A DNA stretch of 64,000 nucleotides from Tritrichomonas musculus (GCA_039105265.1 JAPFFF010000007.1:6076001-6140000), one strand, 5' to 3'. Shown: positions 9,701 to 19,711, counted from the first letter of the stretch. Numbers and translations are program-made. Notes: generated from the letters alone by a model not told the origin.

Positions 9701-10787
9701 CTATTTGTGCAAGCGATATTTGATGTGTTAAAGGTGAAAGTGTAGCCTGTAGAGAATCAGCAGTTAATTGTTCGAGATCCGTATTAATTTGCGAAAGTAT
9801 TTGCCCGAATGATGATGATCTATACTGAAAAATAAAGTGGGATATCAGAAAAATTATTAATGAAAAAACTGGAATAGTTGCGACTGATATACTTGTAAAA
9901 CTAACATCAAATTCGATGAAAAATAATGAGAAGATGAAAAAAGAAGAAACTGTAAACATTTGAGTTGCTAATATTTCATTCGAAATAAATAATAGAAAAG
10001 GAGATGTAATAAGAGCCCAAACTCCAACTATAATACAAATTATAATTACAATCACTAATCCTATATATGTTACAATCCTCGGCCAATTAATACATTGGTA
10101 GCCTACAAGTGATATTAAAGCATAAATAGTAGGCTGATAAAATGGAAAAGAAACAAACCATCCAGTAATCGTTGAATTAGGTTTCACAATTGAATTCATA
10201 TCAGAAAAGTTGAGCAATGAAATAATAAATATGTAAAATGGAAATATAAATATCGGTATAATACAATACCAAAGACCAATTGAATCGATCTCATCATAAT
10301 TTGATGCAACATATATCGCATATCCAATAGTTCCTGTTGTCCAAGGAAGAAAAATCATATGTATCTTAATGTCTAATATTAAATGAAGATATAACGTAAA
10401 CGATGGTTCGTATAAACAAATAATAAAGCAAAAAATCGATGCTACGCAAAATATAATAGAAAGTATAATACACATTTTAAGTGGTAAAATTGTTGGAGAA
10501 ATAATCGATAAAAGACTTGAATAAGGAAAAATAGCTTCTTCTTGTGAAAAATTAATTTCTGTTATTTGGTATTTTGCCAGAATTGGATAAAATGATGGTA
10601 AAATTGACATTGTAATATAAAGTATAGAAGTTACTGCAATATACGATACACTTTGGAAAGATGCGTTTTTAAGTATAATTGAAAAAAGAAAAAAGCGCCA
10701 CTTAATTCCAAGAGGATTTGGTTTTTCAAAATCTATAAGTCGATCAAATCTGCGATTTTTCTCCCTCTCTTTCAAGAAATACTTCAT
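6714..10787 (-). CDS. Multi-pass membrane protein with C-terminal cyclase-like domain
   Basis: A 1357-residue membrane protein. The first 330 residues hold about eight hydrophobic helices, then a soluble helical region (about 340-620), a membrane helix near 640, a 170-residue extracellular segment with several NxT/NxS sites and cysteine pairs, further helices near 830, 900 and 1015, and a final domain (about 1050-1345) that resembles a class III adenylate/guanylate cyclase fold: strand AMTVGGPLSFFDS followed by SRCVGSCYDSAKLLL sits where cyclases have their late strands and helix. The canonical metal-binding Asp pair is not obvious, so catalysis is uncertain. Large proteins with this plan are abundant in trichomonads. 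The 3' third is clearly richer in G+C than the rest. Divergent from the gene at 10848 with a 60-bp gap. Confidence 0.7.
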   Translation of the reverse strand: MKYFLKEREKNRRFDRLIDFEKPNPLGIKWRFFLFSIILKNASFQSVSYIAVTSILYITMSILPSFYPILAKYQITEINFSQEEAIFPYSSLLSIISPTILPLKMCIILSIIFCVASIFCFIICLYEPSFTLYLHLILDIKIHMIFLPWTTGTIGYAIYVASNYDEIDSIGLWYCIIPIFIFPFYIFIISLLNFSDMNSIVKPNSTITGWFVSFPFYQPTIYALISLVGYQCINWPRIVTYIGLVIVIIICIIVGVWALITSPFLLFISNEILATQMFTVSSFFIFSLFFIEFDVSFTSISVATIPVFSLIIFLISHFIFQYRSSSFGQILSQINTDLEQLTADSLQATLSPLTHQISLAQIVKEGLLAGNKAVLSEVFIQYCLDCYPNSEWFLGYVAFLYGLIWKNDPSVYRFLLHLLSLDTFSMPIEYTLFQYVYCFMQISQTLSPMIMRRLSKYRETVLKYVVAHKTFWLSAIKSEPKNFQKTKTQMFRLFLDVQKQARVLELMFPFCPCVRCELSLYEADLAHNIINADNQYTIASSLLRNNSEFVTSSLFDYFMIYFPNTRRYFQQIQEDPVDPNQYRFLSFQEHYNDAHRQGISLNPNDTYLTSLTHTFTMSRNQPQIDPKVDRIRLFFTKFVLLFTILVYIGLIIFHHMIDPGLVDSIDSIESLNDILNATTHFRYDINRIQFDVDLLMNIINCTYSDGCDDYNLFLFVMEHLSYAESSILSYKYKLDSFEYLKENTSIIDCCDNINCSFSYLFGVIHEICLFFLNSNEVKNVSKIGLHHNMNLITQSLAKVIDNIYDLVYKVFVDKSENSFKNIQTYLYILISIEIFMAIVMSIVTSLLLKRMKDNITDVIRTAQPPIIQYIANQFDKLLSFDKYQNVEVNSYGYGQIEIPYVLMFAVLLIYPILVLSKIPGYSIFEFNRKPLSQIINCTEETQFLYYSLAMLEYSTYSSRNTPVSSYRQIVESYHSCFHNTFSLNEEEVEKNPVQIVMKNKFLKQKMYAIHGSLIALSALIFIVFLRSVYLEMSIVKIGRLLLKFIPSSAAQSNPVFAKLLRGQIISKSDVSQFTHSIKIENDDLSFFCILYYDFSGKITHSVGDVKKYLTVNAPQTIDDLAQLLIEKCKDELPEKDINLFFLNKTENEPLNVSFFPNHEITLLFSKNPDSIVIKDDSSHYEANSKSRMIKRLNKALNIYLPNNLKVIQKVVISMVYADSTNLLSQIKNLILSFNQFIIVDSRNHVVAFIINAESDEKVACEFALNFVNNELALFLNSIKLAMTVGGPLSFFDSMKNQTTKSRCVGSCYDSAKLLLNDADFGVPLITKDVYQKAGVDISSFDFVEKEIADDITVTVKV

Positions 10788-10847
10788 TGTAATACCTGAA
10801 ATTTTAAAACTTTTTGAATACTATTAAAAATTTTGTAAGAATGATTG

Positions 10848-11795
10848 ATGCTGTTTAATTTATCAATTACCGTTCAGTTATTAGTATTATTAACAATATT
10901 ATTTTTTTTCATCCTTTTTTGCTACCGAATGTTTCAATGGCTAACTAAAGATGAAACTATGTTAAATCAATTGATTGCAAATTCCTTAGAAAATATTCCA
11001 CTAGATGAATATGAAAGCGAAAGTGAAAATGAAAAAGAAAGTAAAAAATATAAGAACGAATATAGTTATAATTATGATTATTCAAACGAAATAATTGATG
11101 AAATTAAAGATAACATTTTTCTTGAACCATATAAAAACTATCTTATCTCAGTCATTTATCGCTGCGATTCAGAAATATCAGTTATACGTGAACAGATTGT
11201 TTGCTTATCGCACATATTATCAAAAGAACCAAAAATGCTTAAATACCGTTATGAATTTATATGCTTAGTTCCTCCTCATATGAATCAAATATATGATAAA
11301 TTAGTGCATCTTTCGCATGATTTTACTGCAATCAGACCTTTTTTAATTAGTAATTTAAATGATTTAGGCCAATTTATGTTTGGAGGTTTGAACTCACGAG
11401 GAAAATTTGTTGTTGATGCAGGATATTTAGTAGATGAACTTGATTTCATTCTTTCTTTTAATTATGAATCAGGCTTTGTAAAATGCATTAAACCAGAGTT
11501 CCAAAGTAATTTTAAAATAACAAGATTTCTACCAATTATTGCTACGAAAGATTCAATTTCCACAGTGTTTAGGCAAATGCACACAACAGGAATAGGTTCT
11601 TTCGCAGAATTCGAATTTCTTTGCTTCAACTATAAAGTAACATTTGATTTTAAAGTTGTCAATTATACTAAAATACGTCATCCAATGATAGAATTGTTAT
11701 ATTCATCAATGATCCAAAAAATAATTATGTTCATGTATTTCTCTAGATATTGGTCATTACCATTGTTAAATTATCAAACCATTGATATTTCATAA
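10848..11795 (+). CDS. N-terminally membrane-anchored protein, unknown
   Basis: A 315-residue protein from the ATG at 10848. A single hydrophobic helix (about residues 8-28) anchors the N-terminus; it is followed by an acidic/Tyr-rich linker (about 50-80, ESESENEKESKK) and a globular domain to the end. No cleavage site is evident, so a signal anchor is likely. I do not recognise the family. It is transcribed away from the cyclase-like gene, and the 60-bp shared gap implies a bidirectional promoter. Confidence 0.7.
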   Translation: MLFNLSITVQLLVLLTILFFFILFCYRMFQWLTKDETMLNQLIANSLENIPLDEYESESENEKESKKYKNEYSYNYDYSNEIIDEIKDNIFLEPYKNYLISVIYRCDSEISVIREQIVCLSHILSKEPKMLKYRYEFICLVPPHMNQIYDKLVHLSHDFTAIRPFLISNLNDLGQFMFGGLNSRGKFVVDAGYLVDELDFILSFNYESGFVKCIKPEFQSNFKITRFLPIIATKDSISTVFRQMHTTGIGSFAEFEFLCFNYKVTFDFKVVNYTKIRHPMIELLYSSMIQKIIMFMYFSRYWSLPLLNYQTIDIS

Positions 11796-12285
11796 TATTA
11801 TCAGATTATTAATGTTGTGCAATTTGTTATTAGACTCATACGATATAACTCCTCCTAATATCATTTACTCTATTATTATTTAATCAATATATTTGCAATA
11901 TATTTTCCAAATATAAAGTATATCAAAAATATCATAATTTTATGATTCAAACAATGTTTTTTTTGCTGTATTCATATTCTAGTATCAAAAAGATTGAACT
12001 AATAAAGTAAAATTACCACTTTTAAAGCATAGCAAATTTCTAATCTTGCATAAATAATTACGGAAATTTTAAATCAATAACAATGTTGCCTAAAGACCTA
12101 TTTTTTTATATTATATTATAATTTTACTATTTCAAATATTTTGGTTTATTTTTTTCCCTTTTTTCATCAAATAACTGGTGTTAAACCATTAATTAACATT
12201 ACATTTACTAAAAGTGCCTTTCATTGGATAATTTTTTTAAGAAAAAAAAATTTTATAAAAAAAAAAAATTGGTTTTATTAATTGA
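11796..12285. other. Intergenic stretch between convergent genes
   Basis: About 490 bp of A+T-rich DNA between the 3' ends of two convergent genes. It holds T- and A-runs that could serve polyadenylation on either strand, but nothing else I can support. Confidence 0.6.
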
Positions 12286-15200
12286 TCAAGTTGCTTTGTC
12301 TAATTTTTTTGGTGCCTCTAGATAAGTAGAAAGCTTAATAATGATCATACAAATTAAATTGCAATCGAAATTTACAAAACATTTGATCAAATTTTTCAAG
12401 ATCAATTTGCATAAATCTATATTCGTCTCTTCTTTATTTTCCCTTATTTTTCGCCAATCATTTATCTTGTTTTCACTTGCCATATAAGGATTAGCGTGCA
12501 GAATACCAGAGATCATCAAAAGATAGTCCAGAACTGTGTTTCCAAACACATCGACAATATCTACATCCACCGAACAATTATAAAACAAAAAGGAAGCAAA
12601 ATACAAGTTCAAACTTAAAACAGCCTTTATAATTGGCGTTTGCTTCAATTCATCTAGTGAATTAGCAAGATCATTGAAATTAATTCTACAGTTTCTCAAA
12701 GATTCGTTATATTTGTTAAATAAACATATTTTTACATTATTATTATCCAAAATTTGATTCACAAGCAAGCCAAACTCATTTTCACTGAATTTTGCAGTCG
12801 AATTCATTGCCGAATTTTCATTCATTAAGCTGACTAATGGAAGATTGCATGCAATGAAATGCAAAGGATTTATTTTGGTTTCTTCATTAGTTATAGCTGC
12901 TTTGTAAACAGCCATTGTTAATGGAAGGAAATCAGAGCATTGAATTCTAGATGCGACTTTTGAAATGAATGAACAATAATGATTGTCTTTTGTTGTTAAC
13001 TTCAGATTGGAATTAGCAAGAATAAATTTCATCTTTTCAATGATTATTTGCTGCTTCAAACTTGCTTTTTTATTGTTTCTTTCATAATAGTAGTTATTTG
13101 AAGTTTGACCTTCTTTTTTATAATAAAAATCAATGAGTGCAGTCAAATAATTACTTCCATTTTCCATTGGAAGATCAAGATCAACTCCGGCAAGTTTTTC
13201 AATGATCAGCTTCATCATAATAGTCGATGGTGCTACAATGAATGCAAGCTGATTTTGACTTATTGAAGTTGGTGATGTTGCATCTTGTTTCGGCTTGTCA
13301 ATTGATTCTAACAATCTGACGTTGTTCGCTGCTGATGCAACAACAATCAATGAATTATTGTTCAAATCACGAAGATGTAAGATGTCAGATTCTGTATCGT
13401 CCAATTTTAGATATTGGTCCCTTAACAGCTCATATATTTCAATGTTACCAATTCTTACTGACTCAAAAAGCGCCAATTTCAAAGTTGTCTTTTCTAAATT
13501 AAACCTTGGATGGTTCATTATCGAATTAATGACATTCATGTTTTCTTTTTGCACTGCTGATTGAAGAATTGAATATGAATGTTGTTTGAATTTTCCTTCT
13601 AGAATGTCAAAATTCATTTTAATGCAATTTTCAGTAATGTCTGCTTGATTATCATTATTATTATTGTTATGCAAAGCATTTTTATTTAATTTTGGAATTA
13701 TTTCATTAACATTGCATTCATCTCTAGAAAGGAGAAATTCTATAAATTCTTCAGAGTCATCTAAAATGGCCGAATTCAAGCAAGATAAATAATTCAAATT
13801 AATTTCAAGCTTTTCATTTTGAATGAGCAATTTTGCAACTTCATAATTCTTACTCGATACTGCAACTGAAAGAGCAGTTTTATGATCAAATGACTCGAAG
13901 TTGATGTCAATATTTTTATGAGAAAGAAGTGCATCTATAACTTTTTTCTGATTGGTGAGAATTGCTTTCATTAGTGGCGTTTCTTTTGTACAACAATTGC
14001 AAACATTTGGATCAACATTTGGAAGAGACAGAGCGAGATTGACAAGCGTTATTAAATTATCACTTGCTATTACATATAAAAATGGACAATTATTACAAAC
14101 AATCTCATTGATATTTATGCCATCAAATGTAATGAGTGTTGAAAGAAGGCCTTCGAATTCGCCGTTTGCGCTTGTTTCTGTCACCATTGAGAGTGCCTTT
14201 TGTATTTCTTTAGCACATTGATTGTTACCAGTAGATGATTCGTTTTCAGTATGAAAATCTTTGTTTCTTGATTGATAAAATTCAATGATTTCTCGGATGA
14301 TTTCAATTGATCTATTAGCAAAGGAAATCATGAGTGGCGTGTAGTTATCTCTGTTAAAGAAGACTTGAATGTTTGGGTCGATTTCAGGACATTCATTAAG
14401 AAGAAATCTCACAATTTTTAATGATCGAATCCTGCACGCAATTATCAGTGCATTTCCTATTTGATTTACAACTCGATTCAAGAAGTTGTAAGACGAATTC
14501 CTCGATACAATTGCTTTTACTGCCTCAATGCTATCTGCAATTGTTGCTGCAAGAAGAAACTCAGGAATCACTTTGTCTAATTGTGATATTAAAAATTCAG
14601 TCACGTTTGGAACTGAAAAAAGATCGCTTTCTTTTGCATTTAAATGAGTCGAACGACATTCTTCTTTCAATAACATGTTGCTTTCATCAACAAAAGCATC
14701 AAAAATAATCATTTTAAGGTATTTCTCATCATTAATGAGCTTCATCACAGATTTGATGATATTGATGTTTCTTGATTGAACAATTATTAAAAATTTATTT
14801 TTTAATTCATCAACGAGAAATTGATTTTCACAATCTGGTTGCAATTTCAGTAGATAATCAAAAATTCTTTCATAACCATTTTCTGCAGATATTAACAAGC
14901 ACTTTATTATTGCCTGTGTGATGTTTACTCCATTATTTTTGTTTTCAATGGCGTATTTAAGAATCGGAAAACATTTCTTTATTGTTGAATAAATGAGAAG
15001 TTTTCTACATAAAATTTCTTGTTGATCAATTTGAATACTTGTTTTTATTTGATCAAATAAAAACTTGAAAATTTCTTCATTTTCATTTTTAATTGCAAAT
15101 TTGATGAAGTACTCCAACAAGCTGACATTTTCTGTCTGTTTGTAACAGTATTTAAAAATGCTGGTTGAATTACTTTCAAACAAATTAATGAACAATAAAA

Positions 15201-17514
15201 AGTCATCTTCATTAGGACATGTCTTTTTAAATATTTCAATGTCATCACATTTATAAATACATAAATTCTTCATTTTATTATTATTGATGAAATTTTTGTA
15301 ATTTTCTTCACCAAGATAATCAACCAAGATCCGAATAAACGATGAAAATCCAAAAATATCGGCTCTACTGATGCAAGTATAAAATAAAAAATTTGAATTG
15401 TGACTTGAAAAGCACGGATGAAGTGAAAGAATGCGTTGAAGAACATGAACATTATTTGATAAAGAAGCCATTAAAATTAAATCATTCAATTTCTTGGTGT
15501 CAATTGGCTTATTCTCAAATATCCAATCAAAAATATCATTGTCATGCTTGTAAATGGCACGAATGATTCCATTCCATTTTCGAATCATGGCGAGATGCAT
15601 GCGTGGGAAGACGCTACAATCCAATGAATAATTGTTATTGTATGAATTCGTACTTACAGCTTTTTCATTATAATAACTGTCATCACAAACTTCATTCAAC
15701 TTCTGCTCAACAATATGAACAATCTCAATGTTTCCGCCTTCAATTGCAGCATCGAATGTGAAACTAGAAACTTGTGCACCATTTAAAATCAAGTATTTGA
15801 AGCATTTAACAGAACCATGAAAAGCAGCATAATCAACATAAAATCGACCACTGTACAAATCAAATTCAAATGCAGGAATCGTGTTGGTCAATTTATTAGT
15901 TTCATTTTTGAAGTTGAATAAACATCTAAAATAAAACGTTCCCATGTTTTGATCTTGACTGTCAGGAAGTGTGTAAACCAATTTCTGAAATTGTTCGATG
16001 TCGTCATTTGCAATCGAAATTGCAATTGGATTCTCACTCTGCTTCTTGTCACGCATAACTCGCAATAGCTTCCAGTCATCATTCATGTACTCTGGCTTCA
16101 TGAAAGTTTTGAATAATCGGAAACGTCCTGAATTATTTACTAAGCTTGAGATGAATTTCTGTAAACTTGGAACAATTCTTTCAAGCTCTGGAAGAATCCA
16201 AAGTGCAACGTATTGATTAGTGACGCATTGAAGAAGCAAATTAGAATCATCATCTTCTTCATCTTCATTTCCATGAATCGGCAATTTAAAGAAATTCAAT
16301 TTAATCAGCTCATAAATAAATGGGCCAACATGCGAGTCAGGATTTTGATTTGTGATCATTTGAACCAAGTCTTTCTTCGACTTTTTCAATACAATCTCAT
16401 TCAATTCACTTTTTTCTTCTTGATTTTTCTTGATCCTTTCAAAAAGAGCGGAAATGACTTGAGCCATTTTCTCAATAAATTTAGGACTGCTGTAAACAAG
16501 AGACACAAGTGATCCCAAAAGTTCTTTCAAAAGTTGATCGTTGCTTATCCATTTTGATTGAAAAATGAACTCGATACAACCTGACACATTTTTTGTTGTC
16601 AAAACTTCAAATAACTCGTCAACGTCATCAATTTCATCCTGATAGTTGCTCAGAACTGTGTCACAACGACTGTACATGTCATTTATTTTGGTCACAATTT
16701 TGAGAAGCATCTCAAATTTCAGATCAGAAGCAAATTTTGAGAGCAAATTCAAATTTTCTGATGTAATTTGAATCGATTGAAAATTCAAGAAATCACAAAT
16801 AATCTGAAATTCATCATTTTCATCCGGAAAATCATAAAAATAGGATTCTATGGTGTTGTCTTTTTGAATTGAATTCATAATGACCTCAGAAACTGCCGCT
16901 GCTATTTTATTACATTGATATGATCTCTTTTTTGTGACAATTGAAAAGTTCTTTGGCTGGGATTGTAAGCAATCAATTAATGAGAGGGGATTCATGATTA
17001 CATTGCATGATGTAACATTGCCTGCCTCATCAATACCATCATTATTTGTGATTCCAAAAAATGGCTCTAAAACTGCGCTGGGACCCCTTATTACTCTGCT
17101 TTCTGCATTTTCTAGGAATTGCAAAAGAGAATAAAAGGCTAATTCTTTCACCATGTTATGAAATAAAGGATATTCTTTAATTGATAAATAAACTTTTTTG
17201 CAGTTGAGAAGATCAATGATTTTAGAAAAGATTTCTTCATCTTCTACATGAAAAGTCATCTGGTTATCAATAATTGGTGGATTAGTTGAAACGCTTAGAT
17301 CTTGGTATACAAAATCAAAAATATAATAAGTTTTAGAATCAGTAACAACTTTTAAATTTTTTGGTAAATCACGAAAAGATTTTAAAATTGGCGAATCATC
17401 GAAATTAAGTAAAAAAAATTCATTCATTTCAATTGTTAAGCTGCCAAATATATCAGCTTTGGAACGGAATGTATCTGTATATTGAGAAAAATAAATACCT
17501 GCGTTATGTGCCAT
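12286..17514 (-). CDS. Giant ankyrin protein with two BTB-like N-terminal domains
   Basis: A 1742-residue protein starting MAHNAGIYFSQYTDTF. Two related N-terminal modules (about residues 40-140 and 176-280) each read like a trichomonad BTB/POZ-like domain: a hydrophobic strand with 'V(V/T)xxKxY', then DE-rich segment and helices. The rest is ankyrin/DUF3447 solenoid. The clearest repeats are NYTPLMISFANRSIEIIREI (near 1058) and ETPLMKAILTNQKKVIDALL followed by KTALSVAVSSKNYEVAKLLI (near 1180-1220). No membrane segment. The role is probably a scaffold or ubiquitin-ligase adaptor if the BTB reading is right (inference). Base composition is uniform and the frame is intact. Confidence 0.85.
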   Translation of the reverse strand: MAHNAGIYFSQYTDTFRSKADIFGSLTIEMNEFFLLNFDDSPILKSFRDLPKNLKVVTDSKTYYIFDFVYQDLSVSTNPPIIDNQMTFHVEDEEIFSKIIDLLNCKKVYLSIKEYPLFHNMVKELAFYSLLQFLENAESRVIRGPSAVLEPFFGITNNDGIDEAGNVTSCNVIMNPLSLIDCLQSQPKNFSIVTKKRSYQCNKIAAAVSEVIMNSIQKDNTIESYFYDFPDENDEFQIICDFLNFQSIQITSENLNLLSKFASDLKFEMLLKIVTKINDMYSRCDTVLSNYQDEIDDVDELFEVLTTKNVSGCIEFIFQSKWISNDQLLKELLGSLVSLVYSSPKFIEKMAQVISALFERIKKNQEEKSELNEIVLKKSKKDLVQMITNQNPDSHVGPFIYELIKLNFFKLPIHGNEDEEDDDSNLLLQCVTNQYVALWILPELERIVPSLQKFISSLVNNSGRFRLFKTFMKPEYMNDDWKLLRVMRDKKQSENPIAISIANDDIEQFQKLVYTLPDSQDQNMGTFYFRCLFNFKNETNKLTNTIPAFEFDLYSGRFYVDYAAFHGSVKCFKYLILNGAQVSSFTFDAAIEGGNIEIVHIVEQKLNEVCDDSYYNEKAVSTNSYNNNYSLDCSVFPRMHLAMIRKWNGIIRAIYKHDNDIFDWIFENKPIDTKKLNDLILMASLSNNVHVLQRILSLHPCFSSHNSNFLFYTCISRADIFGFSSFIRILVDYLGEENYKNFINNNKMKNLCIYKCDDIEIFKKTCPNEDDFLLFINLFESNSTSIFKYCYKQTENVSLLEYFIKFAIKNENEEIFKFLFDQIKTSIQIDQQEILCRKLLIYSTIKKCFPILKYAIENKNNGVNITQAIIKCLLISAENGYERIFDYLLKLQPDCENQFLVDELKNKFLIIVQSRNINIIKSVMKLINDEKYLKMIIFDAFVDESNMLLKEECRSTHLNAKESDLFSVPNVTEFLISQLDKVIPEFLLAATIADSIEAVKAIVSRNSSYNFLNRVVNQIGNALIIACRIRSLKIVRFLLNECPEIDPNIQVFFNRDNYTPLMISFANRSIEIIREIIEFYQSRNKDFHTENESSTGNNQCAKEIQKALSMVTETSANGEFEGLLSTLITFDGININEIVCNNCPFLYVIASDNLITLVNLALSLPNVDPNVCNCCTKETPLMKAILTNQKKVIDALLSHKNIDINFESFDHKTALSVAVSSKNYEVAKLLIQNEKLEINLNYLSCLNSAILDDSEEFIEFLLSRDECNVNEIIPKLNKNALHNNNNNDNQADITENCIKMNFDILEGKFKQHSYSILQSAVQKENMNVINSIMNHPRFNLEKTTLKLALFESVRIGNIEIYELLRDQYLKLDDTESDILHLRDLNNNSLIVVASAANNVRLLESIDKPKQDATSPTSISQNQLAFIVAPSTIMMKLIIEKLAGVDLDLPMENGSNYLTALIDFYYKKEGQTSNNYYYERNNKKASLKQQIIIEKMKFILANSNLKLTTKDNHYCSFISKVASRIQCSDFLPLTMAVYKAAITNEETKINPLHFIACNLPLVSLMNENSAMNSTAKFSENEFGLLVNQILDNNNVKICLFNKYNESLRNCRINFNDLANSLDELKQTPIIKAVLSLNLYFASFLFYNCSVDVDIVDVFGNTVLDYLLMISGILHANPYMASENKINDWRKIRENKEETNIDLCKLILKNLIKCFVNFDCNLICMIIIKLSTYLEAPKKLDKAT

Positions 17515-17559
17515 TATATATATAAAAAAAAAATTGAGAACATAAGTGGTCCTAAAAGT

Positions 17560-17930
17560 GGAAGTAATAACGTTCTTTCAATAGACCAGGAGCATTTCAG
17601 TAGACCCGGAGTAAGGTCAATTTAGCATAAATTGGCCATGATTTGATCGTTTTTTATAAAAAAGAAAACCAAATATGATCAGAAATATTTCGATCAGAAT
17701 TTTTTTATTTTTCACTATTTTACAAATATCTCCAAATCAAAAAAGTAAAACAAATAATATTTAACAAAAATTATAATGTAAAATAATAATTTTTATATAA
17801 TTTATCATCAAATATTAAATAAAATAATTAAATTGTATGAAAAATAATAATAATAAAATTTAGTGCTAAGGGTCTATTGAAATGGTATGGGTCAATTGAA
17901 AGCACCTTATCATTAAATTGAATTACTTCC
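17560..17930. repeat. Imperfect inverted-repeat element, MITE-like
   Basis: The left arm (17560-17607) reads GGAAGTAAT, then CTTTCAATAGACC, then CATTTCAGTAGACCC. The right arm (17870-17930) is the reverse complement of the same blocks in the same order: GGGTCTATTGAAATG, GGGTCAATTGAAAG, ATTACTTCC. Within each arm the block CTTTCAATAGACC is itself repeated in variant form. The arms flank about 260 bp of noncoding A+T-rich DNA. The size and plan fit a decayed MITE. No target duplication could be fixed. Confidence 0.5.
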
Positions 17931-18550
17931 TGTATTTTCTTTCAAAATTTCATTTCCACTTCCTTACAGTTAGGTTGTAAAAAAGAAAAACTTTGCATAA
18001 ATGGACTTCAAAAAGTGGATTTTCCTGGAAAATTTTAAATATTAATTCCAACCATACTGCATTTTTTTAATGAAAATTTAAATAAATTTTAAGATAGAAA
18101 AGAAAATGGATTAAAATTCTTGAATCTATTCTTTTTGAGTTAATATCTTTTAAATAAAATATTTTATTACTTTTAATAGTTTGCATGTTTTTTCATTTGA
18201 TCGATTAGTCAATTGATAATCGAATGCTTCTCTTTATTATTTTGAAGTTTAGATGGAATATCACCTTTTTGAGGTCTGGACCACCGTGAAAAATTGTGCA
18301 TCTTGATCTTTTCATTTTGCCTTCAAAGATAAAAAGATTTTAAAATCCCTTTTTATATTTCAACATTGTTATCAAATTAAAATAGAATTATATTTTAACA
18401 AGGCTTATATATTTGAATAAGGATTCAATTATTTCAATGAGATTCATCAAATTCTCTTATTTTTCTTTTTTTATTAAATCAGCAATATCTTTGTTTGAAG
18501 TTTAAATAAACCAAAATATATTTATTTTTTAATTTCAAATTATAAATGAA

Positions 18551-18589
18551 GATAAATATTCAATATTTCATAGTTATTGAATATTTATC
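18551..18589. repeat. Perfect 15-bp inverted repeat, 9-nt loop
   Basis: Positions 18551-18565 (GATAAATATTCAATA) and 18575-18589 are exact reverse complements. They lie about 250 bp upstream of the palmitoyltransferase start. Function unknown; A+T-rich composition makes chance possible. Confidence 0.7.
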
Positions 18590-18827
18590 ACTTAAAATAT
18601 TAGTGAACTAATGTTATCTTTAAAAAAAAATAATCTTTCAATTTTAAATTTATTTAAATTTTATTTTTAAATATCTATGCAAATAAATGTTTAAACAATA
18701 TTTCATTTTTCATTTAATAAAAATAATAAAATTTATAAAATATAATAAAAGATATTACTATATTTAATAAGATATATTTTAAGATATAAAGTATTTAATT
18801 TATGCAATTTTTTTTTTTTGAAATATA

Positions 18828-18834
18828 TCATTTC
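18828..18834 (+). promoter_or_regulatory. Trichomonad initiator (Inr) match TCATTTC
   Basis: TCATTTC fits the known Trichomonas vaginalis initiator consensus TCAYTWY exactly and ends one base before the ATG at 18836. Trichomonad 5' leaders are very short, so the site decides both transcription start and the choice of ATG. Only this host gene in the window shows so clear a match. Confidence 0.6.
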
Positions 18835-18835
18835 A

Positions 18836-19711
18836 ATGAAAAATAATCTATTAGGATATCAAATAGAACCAAGGAAAACTTCTGCAGAAAAAGTATTGCA
18901 ATTCAATTATCAGCCATTTTTTATCATCATTAATTTTATTATGTACAATGTTTATTTTTTGACTAAGCATTCTTATCTGTTCAAATCTTATCATAGTAAT
19001 TCATCATATTTCTTCTACTCGCTTCTTCTTATTTATAGTTTAATGTTATATTATTATGCAAAAGCCAGTGGCCCGCCAGGTTTTGCAAACGATGAAACTG
19101 AAATCACCAAAATAGATGAAACAAATCTTGATCCAAATCAATACTTTTGCAAGTATTGTCATATTTATGTTCCACCACGCGCATCTCACTGCCTCACTTG
19201 TAACAAATGCATTATCAGAAGAGATCATCATTGCCCATATACAAATAATTGTATCGGGCGCGATAATCATTTCTATTTTCTTATATTCACAACTTTAGCA
19301 TTTACTTCATACATTATACCTGACATTGATGCAATTCTACATGTAAAAAGTAATTTTGATTACTCTGATAATTACTTTGATTTAATCAAGGGAATAGGTT
19401 TATATTTGTCATTTATTGTTGCTACGTCTTTTGCCAGCTTTATGACATATAATTTGGTTGCACAATGTATTATCACAATTGTTAAAAATGCAACTACATG
19501 GGAAAGAGCAAGAAGAGCACGTATTACTTATTTAAAAGATTTACCCTATGGATATTCTCCATTTGATAAAGGTTTAGCTGGCAACATCATTGAATTTTGC
19601 ACAATGAAAGAAAAAAAAATGAAATGGGACATTAAACCGCCTGATATTTCCCTATTTTCAAATGAACTTCAAATACTGAAAGATAATAACGGAAATATAC
19701 CAGAAATATAA
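18836..19711 (+). CDS. DHHC-type protein S-palmitoyltransferase
   Basis: A 291-residue zDHHC enzyme that transfers palmitate to cysteines of membrane-associated proteins, probably in ER or Golgi membranes. Two membrane helices (about residues 28-47 and 55-75) precede the cysteine-rich domain FCKYCHIYVPPRASHC...CNKCIIRRDHHCPYTNNCIGRDNH (about 102-146), with the catalytic DHHC intact, followed by two more helices (about 148-170 and 185-210). The CCHC zinc ligands and the PPR motif are present. The ATG at 18836 is chosen over an upstream TTG in frame because it follows a strong Inr. The tail (KPPDISLFSN) is short. Substrates could include the Cys-rich GTPase at 1975, but nothing shows this directly. 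Confidence 0.93.
   Translation: MKNNLLGYQIEPRKTSAEKVLQFNYQPFFIIINFIMYNVYFLTKHSYLFKSYHSNSSYFFYSLLLIYSLMLYYYAKASGPPGFANDETEITKIDETNLDPNQYFCKYCHIYVPPRASHCLTCNKCIIRRDHHCPYTNNCIGRDNHFYFLIFTTLAFTSYIIPDIDAILHVKSNFDYSDNYFDLIKGIGLYLSFIVATSFASFMTYNLVAQCIITIVKNATTWERARRARITYLKDLPYGYSPFDKGLAGNIIEFCTMKEKKMKWDIKPPDISLFSNELQILKDNNGNIPEI

Larger units (their letters stand above)
17515..18835. other. Intergenic stretch with MITE-like repeat and hairpin
   Basis: About 1.3 kb between two divergent genes. It contains the inverted-repeat structure at 17560-17930 and a hairpin at 18551-18589. The rest is A+T-rich low complexity without a credible coding frame. Confidence 0.6.
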
